A stretch of DNA of 64,000 nucleotides, from NCBI GenBank assembly GCA_018806985.1, contig JADANN010000256.1, positions 1,091,501 to 1,155,500 of the forward strand, given 5' to 3'. The stretch comes from Angiostrongylus vasorum (lineage: Eukaryota > Nematoda > Chromadorea > Rhabditida > Metastrongylidae). Position 1 is the first letter of the stretch; each line of letters starts with the position of its first letter. Below, in pieces: positions 1 through 11,500 of this stretch. The notes under the pieces are model-generated. The model saw nothing but the letters and a program-made list of their open reading frames with translations, made no database searches and was not told the origin of the DNA. The translations under genes were made by a program, and so were the position numbers.

Positions 1-48
1 AACATCATCAGTAGACTTCCACAAGGTGTTAGTATTTGAATTTTTAAG

Positions 49-2575
49 GCATTCCTGTGGAAGAGCTTTTGGGAAGCATACGGTGGTTTTCTTATTCAGT
101 TCACCATGGAAACCGGATGGGACGAGCTATTACGTGCCATGGCAAGTGATTTGGAGGTGAGAATGGAGGCAGATATGATATTAAGAAATCAGCTAGCATG
201 CTATGAGTTGATTAAGGATGGTATCATTAGGAAAGGAAGCTGTACTTCATGTAGTTTGCTATATAAAATGTTCTTGGTGAAGTCGGTTGTGCAGCAGCGT
301 TTTATATAAAGCCACTGATGTGAGGTAAGGGTAATGGCTGCTAAGATTTTATTTTTAGTATAAGTGGACTTGAAAACAACTTCCCAGGAGAAGAACCGTT
401 AAGAGCTGCACATCTTCGAATTTATTAGTTTTGCAACACGTAGTAGCCAAGTACGAGGTTGTGTTTTGTAGCCGAATTCGCCCACTTTTTAGATTTGTGA
501 CATCAGAACAGTGTTTGGACGTCATCGCAAAGCGGAATTCGCTGATTTATACAGACTACAGACACTCAGCAACAAGTTCTGACGATTTGCCGACATTATT
601 TGCCCCTTTCGTTAATTTGGCCAGTATTAAAAAAGCGAGCTATTCCATATATAGAAACCAAAACTCATGATAAGCATCCCCAGGTGATAATTTGGCATTG
701 GTGAATATCCAGAAGTTTCATATTTGTACAATTGTTGCGGTGAACGCCATCCATTGTCGTATATAACACATTTTTTTAAAACTACATTGGTCATTTTTAT
801 GGCGAAACGGAAACTCTGAGCCGACTTTAACACAAGTTTTTACAAAAAAACCCCATGAATTCGTCGCTTCGTCATTTTTCAGAACTCTTGGATAATACAA
901 CTAAGATGATGCTGAGATATTTGCAAAACTCCGGACCGCAGATGTCTGCGGTGGGGAACGAACGCTCTATTACCCTTTCCGGGGAGTAACGCGTTCACCA
1001 CCACATCATGTGGGTCCTTCGTTTCACATGTCTCTCAGCTATTTCACATGATACCCTGCCGTGATAAATTATAGTAGGAAGCAAATAAAAAAAAGATTAA
1101 GATTGTGATTTCAAATTTAGCCTCAGCTCAACTGGGTTCGTTGCCAATTTGGGACCCCTAGATCAATCCCGTTCACGGGTGATTGCTGATGGCGCTGATC
1201 GATAGAACTAGCTGGGAGACAGGCGAAACGAAGGACCCGTACGGTGTGGTGATGAACGCGTTAGCTCCCGGAAAAGGTAACAGCGCGTTCGTTTCCCACC
1301 GCAAACACCTGCGGTTCGGAGTTTTGCAAATATCAGCATCACCTTAGTTGTATTTCACATGATGCCCTGCCGTGATAAACTATAGCAGGCAATAAATAGA
1401 ACAAAGAATGGTTAAGATTGTGATTTCTTACTTGGCTGGCTCATTTTCACTGGTTCCGCGTGCCCTCAGCATAATTTCCACTCTCCGGAAATTTGCTGGT
1501 TTAGCCACTGTGGTTCCTGGAGTCCCGAGGTCAGCCTAGCCAAAGTCTGTCCCAGGTCGTCACCACCACAGATATTCGCCGCTTTTGTGGATCAGAGGGA
1601 GATTTGCGACCATGCGACTACTTCAGGACTCTATTATACAGAACAAATAAACGTGCAACTTGTTGGCAAGAATGCGTATATCGTAATTGTTCTTCTTTAA
1701 CAAAGTTGCCTTTGAGCCCAGTTATGATGGTGGTCTGAAATTCACCGTCTGAAACCGAAATTTCTGCTTTCCCATCTTTCCCATTGAGGATTGTCAGCGT
1801 AAATTGGGAGATATTTTTCTTTACTTGTTTGTTGTGAAATGCCACAGTTTCTCCGGAAAGCATGTGGTATTTTAGGCGTTTCTGGACTCGCTAGACTCTT
1901 TGCACTATTTCATCGATCACGTGGTATATCAGACCAAATTGCGTGGACCATCGTTTCGATGCGAACCTCAACCAGATGGCACAATTCTTCTTCATTACTA
2001 CTCGAAGAGGAGCGGCCTGTATCCGATCGTTAAAGGCTTGCTCTTCCAATATTTACTTTATTGATTTGACAAAAGAAAGGAAAAGGAAAAGAAAAAGGGA
2101 AAATGGAAAGAGAGCAGTGATTGAAATGCACATTGCTGTGATGAAAAGGATAGTTTAAAAGGAAAAAAAATGGGGAAACAAATAGTTAAAGAGGTGAATA
2201 TGTCTTGTAACGGTTACAACGAATGTACAGCAGTCACCAATATTTCTTGGGTTTCCGTTGAATGATTAAGAAACTTTGCTGCTTTTTTATTCTAATTCAT
2301 TGAAATTGCATCCTTCTCTGTGGGAGTTCCTAAATTCTGATCTGATAGAGTCACTGATCAGCATGATGGGATACAAATTGTGATTGCTAGAGTTTACGAC
2401 AATCAAAGTGCCTTCTTGTTAGAACAATACTACGAGGAAAGATTTTGCACTCTAAATAAGTCCGCAAAGTCGACGATGTTCTTTTATAAATTAGGTGTGG
2501 TACGTGAAGTTTCCCGTCGAATCTACGATACTGAAGTGATCATGAAGGTACAGGAAAGGAAACAGGAACATCTAG
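49..2575 (+). CDS. H-NOX haem domain exons of the guanylate cyclase
   Basis: Exon 49-156 encodes the FWEAYGGF...GWDELLR helix region after a TTTTTAAG acceptor and ends at GAG|GTGAGA. Exon 1876-2035 follows a TTTTAG acceptor. It carries the LDSLHYF segment, whose His is the family's proximal haem ligand, then the PSFRC strand and the Y-x-S-x-R haem-propionate motif as YYSKR. Exon 2495-2575 encodes the end of the domain ([19 protein letters not shown]) and ends at CTAG|GTAAAT. The join 2035/2495 completes a Gly codon and requires a GC donor (AAAG|GCTTGC), a minor but real splice class. H-NOX identity is secure from these motifs; the exon edges come from phase. Confidence 0.88.
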
Positions 2576-5500
2576 GTAAATTTCCATTGCTAAATCTGAA
2601 AAACACTTTACATGTTATAAGATTGCAGACAAGCAAAAAACCACGACAGTTGTGTTCGCCTTATACTATATTTGGTTGACCTGTCTTCAGGAATCAGACC
2701 GGCCATAGCAGAATGCCCATATCTTCCTTCGCGACCACTGTTTTTGGTGCTGCACTCTTTCATAGATTCTGGACCTCTGCGTGTTTCGTGTTCTCTTTCT
2801 AGTAGTCATTTTCATCGTTTTAGCGCCGTCCTGGGAAGTTCTTCACATCATAGAGGCACCAATCCACAGCAGTACATTGTCGACTCTACCATGTGATTGC
2901 GGTGATGCTGGTCAGTGAGTTGGTCTCGTTGGTTTTTTAAGAGACCACGAACACTGCACGTGTTTTCGAATTCGTAATGAGTTTCTGCTTCATTGTGACA
3001 CCCCTACTTTCTCTAAACTCTGTAGATATACGGAGGATGTGTCACCTTCATTGCCTACCCTCCAGTTGACCGTCGAGTGACCAATGGAGTTTCACCAAGG
3101 GTCTCCGTTTATCTCTGTCGCGAGCAATCGCAACTCAATGGATCCTGTTTACTTCAATGACTTGCTGATCGTCATGTTTTCCTTTTGGTTCTGGAATTGT
3201 CGTGATGAACTTTCACCATAGCTTTCGTAGTAGATAGGCTAATGTAGTGGAGAATATATGTGCGTTTTTTTTTGTAGGCGCTGCAACGCTTAACTTTGTG
3301 GTTGCCATGGGGCTGATCTCAAACTTGAATTACTGATTTTTATATATAAATGGTGCAACAAAAAATAGGGTAACAAGAACAAAAGTATACGGAGTTTAGG
3401 TGGATAGGATTAGAAAGTTACTTCAACACATCCCTAATTTTTGTACCATGAGTACCTGTACTTGAAATGAATCGAGTTTCTGATATTCAAAAGAGTAGGA
3501 AATAGGGACGGACAAAGAAGGAGAACTCAGTTTCTGTTAGGTTTCGCAGTATGATAGCGACTTCTGCATACCATCTAAAGGCAGATGCTACTGTAGGAGG
3601 TCTCACTCAGTGGAAGCCGGTGTTTTTGCGAGTGCTCAGGACTTCAGAGTTGTGAAGGCATTCCAGAGTTCTTCAATCAGCTGCGAAGCAAAAACTTTAT
3701 ACGGTGTTAATAAGCATTTTATAGGAAATATTAGCAAACTACGTAGTAGAATAAAGATGGTGATAGAGAAAAGAGATAGAGAACGCTCGCTGTATTATCG
3801 TGAATGTCCCTATATAGGTGCTGTACATACCACTGGGACTCAGCTGCCAGCTGTTGTTGTTGGGAGATTGTCATTATTAAACAGCACGTATCCAGCCCAT
3901 CTGATCCTCGATATTTCGACCTACATGGCAACATCTTCTAGTAATCCTTAAAGTAAACAGGAAGGTCGGCTGCCGTTTCTCAACTGTTTATTGCGGGATG
4001 TTCCTAGAACATATTTAGCAATATGAACTTGGTGTAGCCGCAGATAATCGCTTTCGCTACCACGTTATTGGATTCCAGTTTTTGCACACAGTTCTCGAGG
4101 TTGTTTGTAAGTAATTTTAGCAAGATGGTCTCGTTTTTCTCGAACCATTCACTTTGCATCGATGTTAGTGTCGTTGTATAATTGCGACATTCTTGTAGTG
4201 AAATTGTTCTGAAACAAAATAGCGATCACTATATGCTGAGTAGCGCAGCTGTGGCTGTTCCAGGGTACGAACAGGTTTCTTTCTCAACTGATTCAAAGGC
4301 CTTTGTTCAGTAAAAAATAAGAGAGTGTGGTCTTTTGCACGCTCCCGATTCAGGTCGTTAGTTTCTAATAAATGTCAGTGTTCATGACCTGAACTCGTAG
4401 TGGCGAGGATGCAAACGTTGTCGACTTCTCTGTGCTTCTATTTTTCAAAAAACAATTCTTCTGTCAGGTGTTTTAAGCCTAGTCTTCTCTTCACGGTTAA
4501 TCCGATAATGTCGTACCTAATCCTCTTGTCCTTCGTGATCATGTACTTAATAGACGAATCAGATGCAAATCAGCGTGCAACATAAATGCAGATCGTCAAT
4601 TCTTCCAGATTTAGGAAGTCTAGAATAAAAAGGATAAAAAAAGGTAAAGCTGTCGGCGTTGACCCATCCCAAGAATGCGCCATGCATTCGACTTCATTAA
4701 GCATTGTTTAGAGGTGATTGAATGCATATCTGGCCTTTACAATGACTCGCGGTGGCCTACTGATGGATCGAGCCATTGCTGCTATCCTTCCAGGCAGGTC
4801 TGGTACCAATTTGCCGCCCCCTGGAGAGATGGAAGGCTTGGTGGGCCAGGGGCGCGGGGATCGATTCCACGTGTCTGTTGTAGGGCGCCTCCGACCACTG
4901 CTCCATACGCACTCCTCAGCACCCGAAGTCTAGAATAGCTGAAGTGAATTACCAACATGTTTCAACTTGTGCATACTTATTAAAACATAAAACTTAGTAT
5001 CCACTGTTGATTTTTTCGTCTATCGACCTACCATTAAAGTGGTTTATTAACCTAGTTCTAAGCCCAGTTTTTTGAAACACATCCCACCCAATCTCAAAAG
5101 CTTCTAAGTACTCCAGGACCAACAATTTACTGTTTTCTTGGTGAGGTGATTTAAGTAAGATTTGGAGCAAAAGTTACTATCCTCGCACAGGAATCTAAAG
5201 CATCACTGCGTAGAACACGTCTATCACAGGAGATCTGCGTAGGAGGGGTTTTCCAACCACACCCCTTCTCTTCACAATCACTTGGTAGCAGGCCTTTTTA
5301 TCGAAATGGCTTTTAGAATCTCTATATGCAAGCACATCAACAGGATAGATCATGCACGTTTGCATGTCTGCATAAGTACTAAAAGTATATGTCGAACTAG
5401 CACAACAGAAAACAAGGAGTTCACGGTTTGGATCCATCTGCTTCGCACGAAAGCGCAAAGTTGTTCCTGATTTTCGTTTAACCACCTACCCGTCACATGA

Positions 5501-8500
5501 GTACTCGTGCAACTTATTATCCCGGATTTGAGAAGTCTTCTTAAAAATGCTTTCCATGGAGGCTTCCTAAAAAGTGCAAACTTTAATTCCAAGGAGTGTG
5601 GTTGGCATTTGTGTGAACCGTGTAAACGGGAACTACAATGTGTGGTTCTTTCTTTTTGAAAGTAAATTTAAGTTGAATGTTCATGAAACAGATGTTCCCA
5701 GTAGAGTTCACTAGGAGAAGTTCCCTTAATATATTACGGTTTTCCTCAATAGTGTAATATATATTTTTCTAACGGCTTTCTATGTTCCAGCATTGAATTC
5801 TGTGATGAAAAAATTTGCAAAACGTTTTCCGTCGAGGGTCTCTGTTTTTCGCTGAGTGATCACAACAGATCTGATTTATATTCAAGGCAGTGAAAATCTT
5901 AGGCCGCGTGTGGCGCAGTGGTCGGAGGCGCCCTGCAACTAGCATGTGGAGTCAGTCCCCCCGCCCATGGCCTACCAAGCCTTCCATCCCTCCGGGGCTG
6001 GCAAATTGATACGAAACTTGCTCGGGATGATAGAATCATTATCCGATATGTTGATAGGTCAACACGAGTCATTGTAAAGGCCAGATATGATATTGAGCCA
6101 CCTCCAACGATGCTTAATGAGCGTGAAAGATCGCATTTCTGTTATAGTGTTGTGGTCTAGCTTCATTAATATAAGTTGCAAAAATGGCTTTTGAACAATT
6201 CTCTGTGGTAATCGTGTATTCTGGTGCCTTAGTCTTCAGTTGTGCATTGTTGCTGGTTGGTTCTGGCCAAAAAATCACCTCGTTAGGTTTTATGAGAGCG
6301 TCTTCTTGTCTTTCTCATGAACGATTTGCGGAATTTGTTGACAAGACGAATACTTGACAATTTCCAACTAGATACTTGGATGGGAGAGATAGCAGCCATT
6401 CTAGAGAGTTTAGTAGGTCTATGGATTGATAAATCGCACTTCTGTCGTGCTACTGTCATGAAGCGAAGCTCATGAAAACCACTTTATCGATACTTCAGGC
6501 GAAGGATTCTCCACTTATGAAAATGAAAACGGACTCACAATATGTTGAGGAAAATCAGTCATCAATATCCTTTTTAAACTGTCACAGTTAGTTTTGCGTG
6601 TATATTCCATAACAGATAGTTGTCATCTGTTATTCAGATGCCTTCGTGACTGAGCATGTTGTGTTTACGATTAGCCAAGTCGAGAGTGGGTTACGTCGCC
6701 CGTCGAAGGCTATCTCGACCAAGGTTGAGATGCTGGAATCGCATCCTGTTAGTTTCCAGTTATTATCATTTCAGATCAATATTGTTGCTTGGGATGAGTC
6801 TTTATTTCTTGTTTCGATGGAATGAAAGTATATGTTGAGCCATTTTAGTAGAGCAAATTCAGTTTTCTGTCCTTGTTTATTTTAAAATTTTGCTCTGAGG
6901 AACACAACGTTTCCATATTTTTTACCATCATTCAATATATCGGTACATATTCTTGTTCATCTAAGTCATATTTTGGTCCATACCTCAATAATACCTATTT
7001 CACCATCTCCATACTGGTTATTTCTCTCTATTTTTTCTTTGAGATTGTTTTGCACAAAAGCGATAAAAACCAGGTTTGTTTTTTTTTCAGGGCGATTTCG
7101 AAATAAGCGCGGAGGATTTTGTCATTGCTTTTTCCTTATCATATCTGCTTTTGATAAGGAGTTAGTCATCGAACACGTCGGGCAGTATATTCGAAAGACT
7201 TATCCAATGGTTGGTCAACAGGAAACCAAAGTTACTGATATTCTTGAACTTGTACATCCTGAGGTCAGTACAAAGAATCCCTGGTAATTGCTCTCTAATA
7301 CGAAATGGATTTCACGATTAATTCATCAATAGAAAATTCAAGCTAAGCCAAAGTTATTTAACTGAATCCGTTAAGATATGCGGCATAAAAACTTTGAGCG
7401 GATGCCGTACAAATGAAATCTTAAACATCAATTTTCTACTTATTCCAATAGAATGGAAAAAAAAGTAGCAAGAGAATGACATTTAATCACTCGTTTCGTG
7501 CTGTTCAGTCGAAAAGTGCGTTGCGACTTCACATTCATCCCACGTGTAGGATAATTCCATCATTGTTCAGAACGACGAAAGTTAGAGATACTTTAAAGTT
7601 ATTAGTTGTTGACACTGAAAAAAGAATGCGCACAAATTGTGTTAACATTCCACAAGTGGTTCACATTGATTTAGAACACAATTTAAGGAAACACACATGT
7701 TTATCAAGAATAGCGTATCAGCTTTTAGTAGAGCATCTTAACCCTCCTTCATTCAGAAGATGTGAGTTCTGGCTCGCTTTTTTGAGGTTGTCGTAGTTGT
7801 CGGGTTTATTCTAGGCGGTATGATGCTACATGATCCGTAACAAACCAGTCTAAAGCAATTATGTCCGTACTACATAGTGGATAGAGTGAGATAATGCAAC
7901 AAAACTCCTCCATTTGTATAGAACTCAAGTTCACGATGTCAGACTACGTATTTTCAAGCAGCAGTGGACTGTAAGCTGTTTCATTCGTTCGTCATCAACA
8001 GCAGTGGCGAGATTATGGACAGATGGCATACGAGGTGGTCAGCACCAGACTGTGTGGTGACTGACCTAAATTTAGTCATGCCGATTGTTGCTGCTGCGAA
8101 GCAAGAAAACATCATAAACCTATTTCTCATCTCCAGTCTAGTTTATTCTTAAACATTCTCTTTATTGCTAAAGAACCGCACAGACCGATGAATGCTGGTC
8201 AAAGAGAATAGATGATAGTTGGTAAGAATGTAGCGTCTTAGGAGACATCGCTTTGAATTGAGATCTCAACGGTGATATGAACAAAGCCGAGTGCGTCATC
8301 CACATGGTACTAAAGTCTACACTTTTCGATACATCTCTATACGTGATGTGCCGTCGTAAAACGTGATTGAGTCTTGATGGAAGCAAGTCATTGTGGATCA
8401 TGTAGCTTTTTTCGGCTCAACACTACAGACAGCACAGCACCATCCGTCCGCTAAGGGTCTCTGCGCAAAAGCGGTGTTGGTCTTCCCAACGGTCGGAGAA

Positions 8501-11500
8501 GGGGTCAGGCTGAGCAGCTCGTCATTAAATATAATGAATGCTTAAATTCGTCGATTATCATTTTTGGTTAAATGTGGCTTTCACTAATTTTCCATCCCTT
8601 TTTATGTTTATTTCTACGGAGTGAAGACCAACATACTCAAAAGCCTTATAAAGCGATTTGAACGTCAACAGGAAGTCGTGAGTCATCAGTGGTTGAGTAA
8701 TGGACTGATTGGACCAGGCAATTAGAATCTGGAATGACAGTGCTGCCAAATAATTATCTTCAGTTATAACTCCGTCATTTCTCTCTATGTAATGTTAATT
8801 AAATACCTGGTCACCTTCTACTTTATTCGTGACATCGTGAAGAACCAATGCTTTAGAAAAACATGGAAAAAATTTCACGTTTTTCCTCAGGTTCCATTCT
8901 CGTATGAATCGATTTTGGCCTTCAAAAACAGTCTGTTTGTTTTCAAAATGAAGTATGTCGGTGATATCGTACACTCGAAGGAGGAAAAACAAACCCATTC
9001 TACTGAAAGGTAACTTAACATTATTTCAACCAGTAAGGTAATTCGTTATTCTAATAATACCATAGTATTTCACTTAGTAGGGCGCGTGTGGCGCAATGGT
9101 GGGAGGTGCCCTGCAACAGACACGTGGAACCGATCTCCACACCCATGCCCCACCAAGCCTTCCATCCCTCTGGGGTAGATATTTGATGCCCGACTTGTCT
9201 GGGATAGTGGCAGCACTGACTCGATACATTGGTATGCTACCCCGAGTCGATGTATAGGTTAAATATGCATTCAATCACCTCCAGATGATGCTTAGTGAAA
9301 TGAATGCAGTCGCATGGCGCATCCCTCAGGGATTGAACAACGCCGAGAGCTTTACCCCTTTATCCTTTACTTCACTTGCTTTCATACTCTAAAGGCGACT
9401 TACTTTTTATATTTAAATTGAAACAACCTCAACATTATATTTAAATTAAAGGAGACTAGCATTTGACAAGATTTTTTCGCAGCTGGCAACCACATGATAA
9501 ATGATGGGCATGTCTTGAAGAAATAAAATGACACTTGATAAAGTCTCGTTCCTTTTATCTACGGCTTTTTTTATCTGATTTTTACTTGTTGGATATTTCT
9601 TTATTTGTAGAAAGGTATGTGATGAGAATGGAGAATAGCTTCAGTTTAGGTGCCATGGTTCTCATCGACGGTGGCAATTATATTCTTTACGTTTCTTCGG
9701 TGAACGTGGCAACAATTCGAGAGTTAATCGAAAGAAATCTTCACATAAGTGATATGCAACGTCACGACGGCACCAGAGATCTTATCATGCTGAATCAATG
9801 CCGAATGAGTCAAGTTGAACTCAAGTACGACCTATAGTTACAGCAAATTTCTCACCAAAATCCTCCTTCTATCACTGAATCACGTTGAAGCTTTTGCATG
9901 CTTGCATGTTATTATGCTCGATGTAGTGTAGTACTTGCACTCAGATCATTATTTCCCTTGAATGGTCTCCATGATGCGGAAGGAATAACAGAGGTCTTTG
10001 GCACACTTATCGATGAAGAAGGCATCGTTCTTACATTGCTCGCAGAAATCACTTGCAGACCGATTCCTCATTCAAGGCCGCTGCGACTGTAAATTAAAAA
10101 CAAGTGTGTTAAAATTTACATATAAGTGACGAACACCCTGATTCTCAGCTTCTAACGCATCGCAGAGTATATGCATTGGCTCCAATGTGTACAAGGTTAG
10201 AGAATAGTTGATCCTTCCAAATTATCTCGCTCATTGTGAGCTTTGTTAGCTAAATATGTTATCACTAGTACGTACAGACCTTTAGAAATAGATCACAAAT
10301 TTCTCTTATTATATCACAGCGGGATTTAAAATCTTCACAAAAGAATTTTCGCTAACACTCCGATGCTGTGTGGACAAGTAAACGAGCTGTTGAACAAGTG
10401 GATTGAGTGCAGAAGGGCATAACGTTGTCCTTGTTGATTACGTAATAATCTGTGTTCGGGAGGCTGCGCGTGTTCGAAAAACTTCAAAATTTTGAACTTG
10501 TTGCCTTGTATTTTGAGCACTTGATTTTGTAGAGAGACATCTTAGAAAAGATAGACAGATTAAGAGGTTGCATATGTAAGTAGGCAAAGGTAGGACAACA
10601 GTAGAGGTGGCGTACCGGATGAATGCTAGCTAGTTCAATACCGCTCTGGGCCAACCATGTGCTAGCCGGTCTGGCATCGGCAAAATTGTTACCAGACTTA
10701 ATAACTCGAGAAACCGATGTTCTGTAAGCCACGGCATGAATAATCGATATGTTTATTTATATGTTCATATGAACTGCTCTTGTTGAGCTGATAGGAAGTT
10801 GATATAAATTGTCGTTTTCGCTGTTGTTGTTGTTGTTGTTGTTGTTTTTGTTGCTCTTGTTGTTTTTGGTCGATGGCTGACATTTTGGAGATTTCGCCTT
10901 CCTCAGAGCCTCTTACCAGACTAGTATCGAAACAACTGTGCGATCCACAGAGGATAGTGATTCCCTGTGGTGTATATTTGGGAGTGCCATAGCATCGCTA
11001 AGTATTCAAAGAGAATCGACCAACCAGCATTGAGCTACATTCATGCGGGAGATGGAATCGTTAAGCAGCAGCCAAGAACCACACGATAATTCGAAGGCGC
11101 TTAATGGATACGAAGATACGAACCGGCTGAATGAGATCCGAATCCGCAGATATATGTGATATACGGTAGTGCAGAAAGGAGAAGTGTATTTATTACCACA
11201 GCGATAAAGCAAAGTCTCTTGTATAGGCTCGTAAAGATCTATCCCGTGTATGATGACAAATGATGGTGACATGTGAACATCATCTTTTTAAAGCCTTTCA
11301 AAATCTTTGTTCCCATCAAGAAAGCTTACTGTGAGCTGAGGCGGTTCATCTAAAATTTTCGAGCATGTTTGCACTTTAATCAAAATGCATGGTGGCAGTA
11401 TGTTGGCGTTTACTCAGACAGGTGGGTTTTTTGTTTACAGTGAAACACAAGTATGCTGACGTTAAATAATTGGTATAAATACGATTTAAAGGGCGCATGT

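Noticed and set aside
1618..1863. 81-codon minus open frame ([20 protein letters not shown]...)
   Set aside because: It looks protein-like and could be an exon on the minus strand, but no splice sites or partner exons were seen. It borders the cyclase exon at 1876 on the other strand.
3610..3951. 113-codon plus open frame
   Set aside because: No recognised motif, the reverse strand is equally open, and it lies in a cyclase intron.
4675..4938. Open frames of 60-90 codons reading CRAPPTTAP- or [12 protein letters not shown] peptides, repeated near 5.9, 9.1, 11.5, 23.8, 44.9, 47.8, 53.1, 55.8 and 56.8 kb
   Set aside because: These are translations of SINE-A copies; the similarity among them is repeat DNA, not a protein family.
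5902..5960. tRNA gene
   Set aside because: The Pol III boxes are present, but the sequence does not fold into a complete tRNA and is the head of a dispersed SINE.
8400..8530. Short sequence with GGTCTTCCCAACGGTCGGAG resembling a transposon end
   Set aside because: No inverted partner or second copy found in the window.
10698..10883. Minus-strand poly-Gln protein
   Set aside because: Produced by the GTT repeat, with no flanking coding signal.
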